A DNA stretch of 64,000 nucleotides from Hymenobacter terrestris. Lineage in GTDB: Bacteria > Bacteroidota > Bacteroidia > Cytophagales > Hymenobacteraceae. The first letter of the stretch is position 1; each line of letters begins with the position of its first letter. The position numbers and the translations under genes are program-made. Shown piece by piece: positions 17,363 to 26,158 of the stretch. The notes beneath the pieces were generated by a model. The model was not told where the DNA came from. It did no database searches and was given only the letters and a program-made list of their open reading frames with translations. The stretch is from NCBI RefSeq assembly GCF_013377905.1, contig NZ_JABKAV010000014.1, positions 21,670-85,669 of the forward strand, in the 5' to 3' direction.

Positions 17363-18238
17363 CTACCGGCCGGTATTGTACAAAAGCACGGCCTGCTTAA
17401 CGTTGTTCTGCGACTTGCCCCCGATAGCCAGCGGCACAATGGCCAGCGGAATGGCCGCATACATCAGCGGCGACACCGAGAAGCCGTTGCTGCCGCCCAA
17501 GCTCGAGAGTACGCCCGCCAGTAGCAGGCCGCCCGCGCCCACGTAGCTAAGCGTTGTGAAAGTTTGGTAGCGGCGGGCACTGGCCAGCAGTTGCTGGGCA
17601 CCGGCGTTGTCGGTGGTAGCCAGCTGCAGGTTGCGGATGCTCAGGTCCTCAATCGGGCCGTTGTCTTTGCTGAAATACTCGTTGCGCACCGTGCGGTAAC
17701 CGCCAAAACCACCTAAGCCGCCGTAAGGGTTGTACCCGTAAGGGCTGTAGCCGCCGGGGCCGATGCCGTTGTTGCTGTACTGCTGTTGCGTGATGGAATA
17801 CAGGCTGATGCGGCCCACCCGGTCGCGGCGCAGAGTGCTTTCGCGCTTGCTACGGCCGGGCAGGGTGGTGCGCACGTAAAACCCGCTCTGGTCTTCGTAG
17901 TAGCGCACATCGTTCAGGTCGAGCTTCTGCTGACCATCAACCAGCAGAAAAGTGCGCCCGAACACCGGACTGCGAACTTCCACGTCGTAGCCGCGCAGCA
18001 CCTGTCCCGATTTCAGCCCTACGCTATAGCTGGTGGTGTTGGCGGGCGGCAGCGGAGCCTGGCGTGGGTCGGGGGCCGGCGCAATGGGGGCCGGGGCCAG
18101 TACTGGCGGGGCTGCGGGGCGGGTGGTATCGGGTGGGGTAGGAGCGGGTGTTGTGTTCAACTCGCGGGGCGTTTGCTGGGCCAGCGCAGGTTGTACAAAG
18201 GCGCTTAGCGCCAACAAAGGGAGAAATCGAAGCAGCAT
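17363..18238 (-). CDS. Exported proline-rich protein with C-terminal membrane segments (hypothetical)
   Basis: This 291-residue protein has a signal peptide (LLALSAFVQPALAQ), a Pro/Ala/Thr linker (about residues 25-62), a beta-rich domain (YSVGLKSGQVLRGYDVEVRS ... FLLVDGQQKLDLNDVRYYEDQSGFYVR), a Gly/Tyr-rich stretch (GPGGYSPYGYNPYGGLGGFGGY) and two hydrophobic segments near the C-terminus. The ATG at 18238 is preferred because it starts the signal peptide. I recognise no family; the layout suggests an envelope protein. Confidence 0.75.
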   Translation of the reverse strand: MLLRFLPLLALSAFVQPALAQQTPRELNTTPAPTPPDTTRPAAPPVLAPAPIAPAPDPRQAPLPPANTTSYSVGLKSGQVLRGYDVEVRSPVFGRTFLLVDGQQKLDLNDVRYYEDQSGFYVRTTLPGRSKRESTLRRDRVGRISLYSITQQQYSNNGIGPGGYSPYGYNPYGGLGGFGGYRTVRNEYFSKDNGPIEDLSIRNLQLATTDNAGAQQLLASARRYQTFTTLSYVGAGGLLLAGVLSSLGGSNGFSVSPLMYAAIPLAIVPLAIGGKSQNNVKQAVLLYNTGR

Positions 18239-18412
18239 AAGAGCAAATAACGTAGAAAGCCCGAAAATACGGATAGTGCCTCGTACTATCCTCCCAACAG
18301 AGCCACCTGTCAAGCATCGGCCCTGCAGGCAGCTACCTGCTATATTCATGCCGGGTTGCCCGCTGTGCGGAGCCCGTTGCGTGGCTTGGGCGGCCCCGAC
18401 GGGCGGTGTGCC

Positions 18413-18420
18413 TATCTTTG
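18413..18420 (+). promoter_or_regulatory. Bacteroidota -7 box for the TrmH-type gene
   Basis: TATCTTTG is an exact match to TAnnTTTG, 40 bp before the ATG at 18460. The nearest TTG upstream leaves a 24-bp spacer, longer than usual, so only the -7 element is secure. Confidence 0.5.
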
Positions 18421-18459
18421 GCCCCGCCCGGCGCGTTCTGCCGGCTGCTTTGCCTGCTT

Positions 18460-19269
18460 ATGTTTGCTTCCGACGCCATTACTTCGCCCCAAAACCCGCG
18501 CATCAAAAACCTGCTGCGACTCCAGCAAAAATCAGCTGAGCGCCGCAGTCAGGGCCTCACCATCATCGAGGGGCTGCGCGAGCTGACCATTGCCCGGGCC
18601 AATGGCGTGCAGGTGCCCACCGTGTTTGTGTGCGCCGAACTGGCCGGCCCGGCTCACGAAGCCGAACTACAGGCCCTGTTTGCCGGCTCCGATACCGAGT
18701 GGGTGTCCGTGTCGAAGGCTGTGTTTGGGAAAGTGGCCTACCGCGAAGGCTCCGACGGAGTGCTGGCCCTGGCCCGCCCGCCCCACCACACCCTCGAAAG
18801 CCTCGTGCTGCCCCAAAACCCACTGCTGCTGGTACTCGAAGCCGTAGAAAAACCCGGCAACCTGGGGGCCATCCTGCGCACCGCCGACGCCGCCCGGGCC
18901 ACGGCCGTCATCGTCTGCGACCCGCGCACCGACCTGTTCAACCCCAACGCCATCCGCAGCAGCATCGGCTGCTCGTTCACGGTTCCCACCGTGGCCACTT
19001 CGCGCCCCGAGCTGCTGGCCTGGTGCGCCGCCCACGGTATCCATACCTACGCCGCTGCCCTCACCGAGCGGGCCGTGCCTTACACCACCTGCGACTTCCG
19101 GGGCCCCACGGCCCTGGTGATGGGCACCGAAGCCGATGGACTCACCCCCGAGCTCATGCAGGCCTGCGACCAAACCATCATCATCCCGATGCAGGGCTAC
19201 ATCGATTCGCTCAACGTGAGCACCGCCACGGCCATTCTCACGTTTGAAGCCGTGCGCCAGCGGATGTAG
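18460..19269 (+). CDS. TrmH/SpoU family RNA 2'-O-methyltransferase
   Basis: This 269-residue protein carries an N-terminal substrate-binding domain (ITSPQNPRIKNLLRLQQKS, typical of the TrmH-like rRNA methyltransferase group) and a SPOUT catalytic domain. The three SPOUT motifs are seen: EKPGNLGAILRTADAA, FRGPTALVMGTEADGL and IPMQGYIDSLNVSTATAILTFEA. It transfers a methyl group from SAM to a ribose 2'-OH of tRNA or rRNA; which nucleotide cannot be told. I chose the ATG at 18460; the frame is open upstream through low-quality starts. A matching -7 promoter box lies 40 bp upstream. Confidence 0.92.
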   Translation: MFASDAITSPQNPRIKNLLRLQQKSAERRSQGLTIIEGLRELTIARANGVQVPTVFVCAELAGPAHEAELQALFAGSDTEWVSVSKAVFGKVAYREGSDGVLALARPPHHTLESLVLPQNPLLLVLEAVEKPGNLGAILRTADAARATAVIVCDPRTDLFNPNAIRSSIGCSFTVPTVATSRPELLAWCAAHGIHTYAAALTERAVPYTTCDFRGPTALVMGTEADGLTPELMQACDQTIIIPMQGYIDSLNVSTATAILTFEAVRQRM

Positions 19270-19465
19270 TCGCCCACGGCTGGATGTGCCGCCCGCCAAA
19301 TCATCCGGCCGTGGGCGACCATAATGTTGTAAGCGACTTAGGCACCAGTAGTACCTCTCCGATATTTCACGCCCAATGAGAGCCTTGTGGCCCAACACGG
19401 CGTTTGGTGCCGTCAGCTAGGCCGCTGGCGTGTTTTCGGCTTCCTATCTTTTCACTCAAGAAAAT

Positions 19466-19744
19466 ATGACCGTCGAACACCGCAATTTCCTCGTGCATGG
19501 CCACGTGCAGGGTGTATTCTTCCGCCAAAGCACCCAGCAGCAGGCCCGCCGCCTGGGCCTCACCGGCTACGCCCGCAACAACCCCGACGGCACCGTCAGC
19601 ATTGAGGCCGAAGGTCCGGCTGAGGCGCTGGACGCGCTGGAATGCTGGTGCCGACAGGGTGGTGCGCCTGCCGCCCGCGTGGACAAGGTGGAGGTAACAG
19701 CCGGTGAGGTCCAGGGCTACGCGCAGTTTCAGGTGCGCCATTAG
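19466..19744 (+). CDS. acyP: Acylphosphatase
   Basis: This 92-residue protein is of standard acylphosphatase length. The catalytic arginine is in VHGHVQGVFFRQST and the catalytic asparagine in GYARNNPDGTVSIEAEG, both intact. It hydrolyses carboxyl-phosphate bonds such as acetyl phosphate and carbamoyl phosphate. The ATG at 19466 was chosen because the beta-strand NFLVHGHVQG follows at once. A TATCTTTT near-match to the -7 box at 19445-19452 may be the promoter, though it lies close to the start. It is convergent with the DUF2071 gene, with only 10 bp between the stops. Confidence 0.93.
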   Translation: MTVEHRNFLVHGHVQGVFFRQSTQQQARRLGLTGYARNNPDGTVSIEAEGPAEALDALECWCRQGGAPAARVDKVEVTAGEVQGYAQFQVRH

Positions 19745-19754
19745 CCAGCCCGGG

Positions 19755-20501
19755 TTACACGCGCTGCAGGCTCTGTACGGTCACATCGAGCGGCTCGGCG
19801 GCGTAGAGCAGGGGCGGGCCCACCGGTGTAGGGAAGCCGTGGCTTTCGAGCAGCGTCGAGTTCCACTCCTGCAACGTGGCCTCGTGTAGCTGCCAGGGTT
19901 CGTGCCAGAGCTGCCCGCGCCACAGATGCGGCCCGTGGTGGCCGGCTCGCACATCAGGGCCGGCCGTGTACAACTGGTAGCGTTCCGTAAGAAAATGGGC
20001 CAACGTACCCGGCCGGGCTACGGGCAGGGCCGCTCCCGGTGTCCAGGTGGCGGCGAAAGTGGCGGCGGCGGCTCCCCGGTGCGTGCGCTCGGCGACGGCC
20101 CGTAGCTGGCCGTTGGTTTTACTGAGGGTCATGCGGGCGTGCAGGTAGGGCAGGTGGAACAGTGTGCGGGCCGCCCATACCCCCAGCGGCTGGGTGGCAT
20201 CGAGCGAAATGAACCACACGCCCGGGACCCCGTCGAGGCGGGCATAGGTGCGCACGTTCAACTCGTGCAACGCACTCAGGCCCGGCACCGCCGGTAACCC
20301 CAACGGGCGGATGTGGCTCATCGTGAAGGGCACCACGCCCAGCCAGGCTTGACCCTCGAATAAATCCAGCTCCAGCCGGTCCGGCAGGTAAGGCCGCAGA
20401 ATTTCGGGCGCCACCGGCCAATGCGCAAACAGCAGGTTGCTCCAGCGCTGCCGCATCAGCGGCAGGCGGCGGTTGCGAGGAGATACGGAAGTAAATGCCA
20501 T
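19755..20501 (-). CDS. DUF2071 (YqjF-like) family protein
   Basis: This 248-residue protein matches DUF2071: MRQRWSNLLFAHWPVAPEILRPYLPDRLELDLFEGQAWLGVVPF in order (positions 15 to about 60), then a beta-rich acetoacetate-decarboxylase-like barrel (ELNVRTYARLDGVPGVWFISLDA). The biochemical function of the family is not established. The start is the ATG at 20501. It is soluble, with no signal peptide. Confidence 0.85.
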   Translation of the reverse strand: MAFTSVSPRNRRLPLMRQRWSNLLFAHWPVAPEILRPYLPDRLELDLFEGQAWLGVVPFTMSHIRPLGLPAVPGLSALHELNVRTYARLDGVPGVWFISLDATQPLGVWAARTLFHLPYLHARMTLSKTNGQLRAVAERTHRGAAAATFAATWTPGAALPVARPGTLAHFLTERYQLYTAGPDVRAGHHGPHLWRGQLWHEPWQLHEATLQEWNSTLLESHGFPTPVGPPLLYAAEPLDVTVQSLQRV

Positions 20502-20673
20502 GGATAACAGGGGTACAGGCCCGTTGGCCGTTGCGGGACCGGGGTACTACAACAAGTAAACTGCCCGGTTTGCCCGCCCGTCGAACAACAACTGGCATAT
20601 GGCGTAGATTGGATCTTACCGCAGCTGGAGAAGATAGTTGGCCCCGTTGCCGCTAAAGTGGGATATTGCGGCA

Positions 20674-21477
20674 ATGAACAAAGCGTTACTCACTACTCTG
20701 CTCCGCCGCGCGGGCCTGATGCACGCCGCCGACCGGCTCCGCTACGGGCTGCTGCGCTACCGCAACCGCCGGCCCAACCAGGCGTTCCGCGCCGCCCACC
20801 CGGCCGTGGCCCTGCCGCCGGATTACCTGATGTACGAGTCGTTTCAGCTCAACTACCGCAAATACTATGCGGGTGGCCGGGAAACCGCCGAGTGGGTGCG
20901 CGACCATCTGGCCCGGTACCTCGACCTGCAGAATCAGCACATCCTCGACTGGGGCTGCGGCCCGGCCCGGGTTATCCGCCATTTGCCCGCGGTAGTAGGC
21001 CAGGGCTGCCGCTATACCGGCACCGACTACAATGCCCGCTCCATCGAGTGGTGCCGCCAGCAGCTGCCCGGCATCGAGTTTCTGCTCAACGGCCTCAACC
21101 CGCCCTTGCAAGCTGCGGCGGCCACGTTTGATGCGGTGTACGGCATTTCCATCTTCACCCACCTTTCTGCTGCCGGCCACCAGCGTTGGTACGACGAGCT
21201 GCTGCGCGTAACCCGCTCCGGCGGGGTGCTGCTGTTCACCACCCACGGCGCGGCCTTCCGTGCCATCCTCACCGAGCCCGAGCGCGCTATCTTCGATGCA
21301 GACCAACTCGTGATTCGCAGCAACGTGGACGAAGGGCATCGGGTGTTTGCCGCTTTCCAGCCTCCGGCGTATTTGCAGGCACTATTCGGGCAGCAGTGCG
21401 AAATCCTGGAGCATATTCCGGGCGAGCGGCAGGGCGACGCCGCCAGCCAGGACGTGTGGCTGCTGCGCAAGCGGTAA
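20674..21477 (+). CDS. Class I SAM-dependent methyltransferase
   Basis: This 267-residue protein has a basic N-terminal 45 residues rich in Arg, then a Rossmann methyltransferase domain: motif I ILDWGCGPARVIRHL, an acidic strand TGTDYNARSIEWCRQ and post-motif segments FDAVYGISIFTHLS and WYDELLRVTRSGGVLLFTTHG. The substrate cannot be predicted. The ATG at 20674 is preferred over an upstream extension with no homology. It is flanked by oppositely oriented unrelated genes, so it seems monocistronic. Confidence 0.85.
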   Translation: MNKALLTTLLRRAGLMHAADRLRYGLLRYRNRRPNQAFRAAHPAVALPPDYLMYESFQLNYRKYYAGGRETAEWVRDHLARYLDLQNQHILDWGCGPARVIRHLPAVVGQGCRYTGTDYNARSIEWCRQQLPGIEFLLNGLNPPLQAAAATFDAVYGISIFTHLSAAGHQRWYDELLRVTRSGGVLLFTTHGAAFRAILTEPERAIFDADQLVIRSNVDEGHRVFAAFQPPAYLQALFGQQCEILEHIPGERQGDAASQDVWLLRKR

Positions 21478-21531
21478 CCTAGCGCATGGGGCAGCCGGTA
21501 AGCACAACGCTGGCTTATCGTGGCGGCGGGT

Positions 21532-22044
21532 TTACCACTGGTGCAGCTTGAAACCCAGCAGCTGCGCCTTTGCCGCCAAGTCTTCGGCCTGCTCCTGCGC
21601 TACTACGCTCAGCGGATACGAGTCGCCATCGAGGTCGAACATCACCAAGGCTAATTCGAGTGGCTCCAGTGTATCCTGCACAAGGTCCAACTGCTCCGGA
21701 CCAAGTTCTTCTTCGGCCCCTACATGCTGCGCTTCCAGCACTAGTGCACGCTCTTGCTGGCTCAGCACATGGTTTAGGTTATCGATTATTTCACCGGCAG
21801 TTTCTTTCCAATCGCACTCGACCGCCAAATCCTCGGCCAGCAGCGCATCAATCAGGGCAATGTCGCGCAGCTCTTGAGATGCTATTTCGCTCTCAATACC
21901 GCGTTCGGCCAGTTCCTCCGCAAACTGCCCCGCATAGCCCGCTGCATCGGTCAGCACCAAGTCCAGCCGGGCTGCCAGCCGTTGGGTTGCCGCTTTGTCG
22001 CCCAGGGTAAATATGTTTATAAAAGGCAGGAGTTCAGGATGCAT
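21532..22044 (-). CDS. Acidic hypothetical protein (possibly DUF6630-like)
   Basis: This 170-residue acidic, largely helical protein has no signal peptide. A CDWKETAGEI segment near residue 80 and the C-terminal LELALVMFDLDGDSYPLSVV are the only distinctive parts; they suggest the DUF6630 group, with low confidence. Leu/Glu/Ala-rich helices dominate residues 20-115. The start is the ATG at 22044. The terminator at 22112-22148 separates it from typA, so it has its own promoter in the 67 bp between. Confidence 0.6.
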   Translation of the reverse strand: MHPELLPFINIFTLGDKAATQRLAARLDLVLTDAAGYAGQFAEELAERGIESEIASQELRDIALIDALLAEDLAVECDWKETAGEIIDNLNHVLSQQERALVLEAQHVGAEEELGPEQLDLVQDTLEPLELALVMFDLDGDSYPLSVVAQEQAEDLAAKAQLLGFKLHQW

Positions 22045-22111
22045 GTTGGTGGGTAGAGGTAGTTGAAAAGCCAGCTGTTATGCTTAAAAGTATGTAAGTT
22101 CAGGCAGACAC

Positions 22112-22148
22112 AAAAAGGGGGTGCAGCCATCGGCTGCACCCCCTTTTT
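22112..22148 (-). terminator. Rho-independent terminator of typA
   Basis: Arms of 17 bp (AAAAAGGGGGTGCAGCC and its complement) enclose a 3-nt loop. Poly-T is present on both strands, so it can act in both directions; it lies 19 bp after the typA stop. Confidence 0.93.
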
Positions 22149-22166
22149 TAAGTAGCTGACTAGCAA

Positions 22167-23975
22167 TTAGTCGACTTTCTTGGCGAAGCGGAGGCGCTCG
22201 TTCTCGTCGAGCAGGATTTTACGCATCCGGATCGACTTGGGCGTTACCTCCAAGTACTCATCCTTCTGGATGTATTCCATAGCTTCTTCCAGCGAGAACT
22301 GACGCTTCGGAACAATCTTGGCGTTGTCATCGGTACCCGACGCACGCATGTTCGTGAGCTTTTTGCCCTTCTGAATGTTGATGGTCAAATCGTTCGGGCG
22401 GGTGTGCTCGCCGATAACCTGGCCGGCGTACACTTCTTCTCCCGGATCAACGAAGAACTCACCACGGTCCTGCATCTTATCGATGGTGTAGGCCGTGCCC
22501 ATACCAGTGTCCATCGAAATCAGCGAACCAGCGATACGGCCCGGAATCACGCCCTTATGCGGCTCGTAGGCCGAGAAGCGGTGGTTCATGATGGCCTCAC
22601 CAGCGGTAGCCGTCAATACGTTGTTACGCAGACCGATCAGGCCACGGGCCGGGATGTTGAACTCCAGGTGCTGCAGGTCGCCCTTAGGCTCCATGATGGT
22701 CAGCTCACCCTTACGCATCGTTACCAGTTCGATTACCTTGCCGGCCGTCGTCTCGGGTACGTCAACTACCAAGTGCTCAATTGGCTCCAAACGGTTGCCT
22801 TTCTCGTCTTCCTGGAACAATACCTGAGGCTGACCTACCTGCAGCTCGAAACCTTCGCGACGCATCGTTTCGATGAGTACTGACAAGTGAAGAATACCGC
22901 GGCCGTACACCAGGAAGCTGTCCTCACGGTCGGTTTCCTTCACGCGCAGGGCCAGGTTTTTCTCGGTTTCTTTGAACAGACGGTCGCGCAGGTGGCGCGA
23001 GGTCACAAACTTGCCTTCCTTACCAAAGAAGGGCGAGTTGTTGATGGTGAACAGCATGTTCATCGTTGGCTCGTCGATGCTGATAACCGACAGGCCCTCG
23101 GGGTTTTCGGCGTCGGCCAGCGTATCGCCGATGTCGAAGCCTTCGATGCCCGTTACGGCGCAGATTTCGCCCGAGCTAACTTCCGAAACCTTGGTGCGGC
23201 CCAAGCCTTCGAACACCTGCAGCTCTTTGATTTTAACTTTCTTGATCGTGCCGTCACGCTTCACGAGGCTCATGTTGGCGCCTTCCTTCAGCGTACCGCG
23301 GTGTACGCGGCCGATGCCGATGCGGCCCACGAACGACGAGTAGTCGAGCGAGGTAATCTGCATCTGGGGCGTGCCCTCCAGGGTAGGAGCGGGCGGAATG
23401 GAAGCCACAACGGCGTCGAGCAGCGGGATGATGCTGTCGGTTTTTTCTTTCCAGTCGGTGCTCATCCAGCCCTGCTTCGAAGAGCCGTACAGCGTCACGA
23501 AGTCCAGCTGGTCTTCGCTTGCGCCGAGGTTGAACATGAGGTCGAAAACCTGCTCGTGCACCTCATCGGGCCGGCAGTTTTCCTTGTCTACTTTATTGAC
23601 AACCACGATGGGCTTCAGGCCCAGGTCGATGGCTTTGCCCAGCACGAAGCGGGTCTGGGGCATGGCACCTTCGAAAGCATCGACGAGTAGCAGTACGCCG
23701 TCGGCCATCTTCAGTACGCGCTCCACCTCGCCGCCGAAGTCGGCGTGACCAGGGGTGTCGATGATGTTGATCTTAACGTCTTTGTACCGAACCGATACGT
23801 TTTTCGAGACGATAGTAATGCCCCGCTCACGCTCCAGGTCGTTGTTATCGAGAATGAGGTCGTCGAACTGCTGGTGTTCGTCGAACAACTTTGAGGCGTG
23901 GATAATCTTGTCCACGAGCGTCGTCTTGCCGTGGTCAACGTGGGCGATGATGGCGATATTCCGAATGTTCTGCAT
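22167..23975 (-). CDS. typA: Ribosome-associated GTPase TypA/BipA
   Basis: At 602 residues this is full-length TypA/BipA, a translational GTPase related to EF-G that acts in ribosome assembly and stress growth. G1 is AHVDHGKTTLVDK (residue about 10), the switch region ERERGITI, G3 DTPGHADFGGEV and G4 NKVDKENCR. The EF-G domain V-like and the BipA-specific C-terminal domain (PGRIAGSLISMDTGMGTAYTIDKMQDRGEFFVDPGEEVY) are present. A perfect -7 box (TACATTTG) lies 20 bp before the start, and a strong terminator follows, so it is a single-gene transcript. Confidence 0.97.
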   Translation of the reverse strand: MQNIRNIAIIAHVDHGKTTLVDKIIHASKLFDEHQQFDDLILDNNDLERERGITIVSKNVSVRYKDVKINIIDTPGHADFGGEVERVLKMADGVLLLVDAFEGAMPQTRFVLGKAIDLGLKPIVVVNKVDKENCRPDEVHEQVFDLMFNLGASEDQLDFVTLYGSSKQGWMSTDWKEKTDSIIPLLDAVVASIPPAPTLEGTPQMQITSLDYSSFVGRIGIGRVHRGTLKEGANMSLVKRDGTIKKVKIKELQVFEGLGRTKVSEVSSGEICAVTGIEGFDIGDTLADAENPEGLSVISIDEPTMNMLFTINNSPFFGKEGKFVTSRHLRDRLFKETEKNLALRVKETDREDSFLVYGRGILHLSVLIETMRREGFELQVGQPQVLFQEDEKGNRLEPIEHLVVDVPETTAGKVIELVTMRKGELTIMEPKGDLQHLEFNIPARGLIGLRNNVLTATAGEAIMNHRFSAYEPHKGVIPGRIAGSLISMDTGMGTAYTIDKMQDRGEFFVDPGEEVYAGQVIGEHTRPNDLTINIQKGKKLTNMRASGTDDNAKIVPKRQFSLEEAMEYIQKDEYLEVTPKSIRMRKILLDENERLRFAKKVD

Positions 23976-23994
23976 ACAGGGGTTTTTGCGGGTG

Positions 23995-24002
23995 CAAATG
24001 TA
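23995..24002 (-). promoter_or_regulatory. -7 box of typA
   Basis: TACATTTG on the minus strand exactly fits TAnnTTTG and lies 19 bp before the start codon. No good -33 TTTG is seen at the expected distance. Confidence 0.5.
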
Positions 24003-24216
24003 CGAAACAATGAGCGTAAATTCAGCCGGCCCGCTAATCGAGCGGAAGCGAGAAAAATAAGCCGGCGCTGGCGGTCAACCCATTGAGCCGCTGCTAGTCG
24101 CATGAATAGGCCTTCAGGCAGCTTCAGGCCCGAACCGAACCGTACGCGGCCTGCGTATGTTGTGCAAGTGTCGGCTATCATCGCCGATTTACCTCCACAG
24201 AAAAAAAATCTTCCCC

Positions 24217-24789
24217 ATGCGTTTCTCTTTGCTAGTGCTGCTGCTTTCGGCCGCCACTTTCAACACTGCCTGCTCGCAGGCCACCTCCCGCGACAGTAAG
24301 ATGGATGCCGCCGATTCGGCCCGTCCAACCACGGCCGCAGCACCCGCGGGTAAGGAGTACCCAAAGCCTCAGCCCGCCACAGGCAAGCCCGGCGAATTCC
24401 CGGTTCAGAAAACGGATGCCGAGTGGAAAAAGCAGCTCACGGCTGAGCAATATTTTATCCTGCGCGAGCATGGCACCGAGAAGCCTTTTGCCAATCCGTT
24501 CTGGGACAACCATGAAAAGGGCAACTACTATTGTGCCGCCGACGGTAACCTGCTGTTCTCGTCGGAAACCAAGTTTGAGTCGGGTACCGGCTGGCCTAGT
24601 TTCTGGGCTCCCGCGGCCAACAGCAGCCTGAAAATAGTTGTTGATAACAGCTACGGAATGAGCCGCGACGGGCTGATGTGCGCCAAGTGTGGCGGCCACC
24701 TGGGCCACGTCTTCAACGACGGCCCCAAGCCTACCGGACTGCGCTACTGCATGGATTCGTACGGCATGACGTTCAAGAAAGCCGAGTAG
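24217..24789 (+). CDS. msrB: Lipoprotein peptide-methionine (R)-S-oxide reductase (MsrB)
   Basis: This 190-residue protein has a lipoprotein signal (FNTAC, Cys19), a linker to about residue 65, and an MsrB domain. The catalytic cysteine is Cys178 in GLRYCMD, and the SGTGWPSFW, CAKCGGHLGHVFNDGP motifs are present. It reduces methionine-R-sulfoxide, here on envelope proteins. Of the two zinc CxxC motifs, the second (Cys155, Cys158) is intact but the first reads Cys106-Ala-Ala-Asp109, so one zinc ligand is changed. The ATG at 24217 was chosen because it begins the signal peptide. Electron supply in the periplasm is not evident from the neighbours. Confidence 0.92.
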   Translation: MRFSLLVLLLSAATFNTACSQATSRDSKMDAADSARPTTAAAPAGKEYPKPQPATGKPGEFPVQKTDAEWKKQLTAEQYFILREHGTEKPFANPFWDNHEKGNYYCAADGNLLFSSETKFESGTGWPSFWAPAANSSLKIVVDNSYGMSRDGLMCAKCGGHLGHVFNDGPKPTGLRYCMDSYGMTFKKAE

Positions 24790-24945
24790 GTTCCGGGCTT
24801 CGCTGAGATATAAAGCTATCAGTCCAACCAAATCAAGCAGGCTGGGTTGATATTATCACATGGGTTTACACACCCATTCCAGCTTGGTTTTCCGCCTTGT
24901 TCGGAGTGAAAGCCGCTTTTTGCCCATTTCCAAATCATCAGTTAC

Positions 24946-25725
24946 ATGTCTGTCCAAGTTCAAACCGATCCAATTTCTGACCTGCAAGCTGCGCTGGCCC
25001 CGGCCCGGGCACAGCTGGTAGCCCATGGTGTGTATCAGTCGCTGCATTCGCTGGCCGATCTGCGTACGTTTATGGAGCACCACGTTTTTGCCGTCTGGGA
25101 CTTTATGTCGCTGTTGAAGGCGCTGCAGCGGGAGCTGACCTGTGTGGAGCTGCCCTGGGTGCCGCGTGGCAACCCCGCTACGCGCCGCCTCATCAACGAC
25201 ATCGTGCTGGAAGAGGAAACCGACCTCGACCCCGAAGGCCGTCCTACCAGCCACTTTGAATTGTATCTGCGGGCCATGCGCGAGTGCGGTGCCGATACCA
25301 AGCCAGTAGAGCGGCTGCTGGCTGCCCTGGCTGGCGGCGCGCCGGTGGCCGAGGCACTGGCCGCGGCTGAGGCGCCGGCTTCAGTGCGTGAGTTCGTACT
25401 CGGTACTTTCCGCCTGATTGAGGCGGGACAGCCGCACGCGGTGGCCGCCGCCTTTACGTTTGGGCGCGAAGATGTGATACCTGATATGTTTCGCCACCTC
25501 GTACACGATTTGCGCCAGCGTTTCCCCGGCCAGCTCGACACGTTCACCTACTACCTCGACCGCCATATTCAGCTTGATGAGGAAGTGCATACACCCCTTG
25601 CCCAGCAGATGGTGCGCGACTTATGCAACGATTCGCCCCAACGGTGGGCCGAGGCCGAGGCAACGGCCGTGAGCTGCATGAGTGCCCGGGTGGCCCTGTG
25701 GGACGGAATCCGGGCCGCACTGTAA
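24946..25725 (+). CDS. DUF3050 family (heme-oxygenase-like fold) protein
   Basis: This 259-residue protein fits DUF3050: a helical, heme-oxygenase-like fold with HGVYQSLHSLADLRTFMEHHVFAVWDFMSLLKALQ at the start, the acidic NDIVLEEETDLDPEGRPTSHFELYLRAM stretch in the middle and FTYYLDRHIQLDEEVHTPLA near the end. The several His/Glu residues could bind a di-metal centre as in related oxidases, but this is unproved. The start is the ATG at 24946. A strong terminator follows. Confidence 0.87.
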   Translation: MSVQVQTDPISDLQAALAPARAQLVAHGVYQSLHSLADLRTFMEHHVFAVWDFMSLLKALQRELTCVELPWVPRGNPATRRLINDIVLEEETDLDPEGRPTSHFELYLRAMRECGADTKPVERLLAALAGGAPVAEALAAAEAPASVREFVLGTFRLIEAGQPHAVAAAFTFGREDVIPDMFRHLVHDLRQRFPGQLDTFTYYLDRHIQLDEEVHTPLAQQMVRDLCNDSPQRWAEAEATAVSCMSARVALWDGIRAAL

Positions 25726-25768
25726 AAAGGTTCTCGTCAAACCAACTTCACCTCCGTACAGTCGTTAG

Positions 25769-25805
25769 AAAAGGAGCCGCCCCATTCCGGGCCGGCTCCT
25801 TTTTC
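25769..25805 (+). terminator. Terminator after the DUF3050 gene
   Basis: A 10-bp stem (AAAAGGAGCC / GGCTCCTTTT) with extra partial pairing inside and a T-rich tail lies 44 bp downstream of the stop. Confidence 0.85.
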
Positions 25806-25813
25806 CTGCACTC

Positions 25814-26158
25814 ATGCATACTGCCGTTGTGTTTCGCCTTCTACTGCCAGCTGCCCTGCTACTCGCCGGGTGTACCACTTCGCAGGAAACAGTGAGCGAG
25901 GAAGCCAGTGTGCGGCGCGTGCCGAGCCGAATCGTGACCGATGCTGACCGGCAGGCCGCCTACAACAGCAACGCCGGCTACAGTGGGGCCACACCCGATG
26001 CCACGCCCGGCCGGGTTAGGCTAGGCGAGCAGGCCAGCGGCATCAACTCGCAGAAAAATCCTGAGACTCTCAACACCGATATCAACAACACGGCTACGCC
26101 CGAAACGCGCCTGCGTCGGGTGAAAGGAGCCCCGGCCGACACACTGCGCCTTCCGTAA
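25814..26158 (+). CDS. Small lipoprotein (hypothetical)
   Basis: This 114-residue protein begins with a lipoprotein signal (LLLAGC, Cys near residue 19) followed by a polar, low-complexity chain (Ser/Thr/Asn/Arg) with no recognisable domain. It is probably a small surface or periplasmic lipoprotein. The last codons and the stop lie inside the left arm of the 26154-26249 palindrome. It begins 9 bp after the terminator of the previous gene, so its promoter must overlap that region or it relies on readthrough. Confidence 0.65.
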   Translation: MHTAVVFRLLLPAALLLAGCTTSQETVSEEASVRRVPSRIVTDADRQAAYNSNAGYSGATPDATPGRVRLGEQASGINSQKNPETLNTDINNTATPETRLRRVKGAPADTLRLP

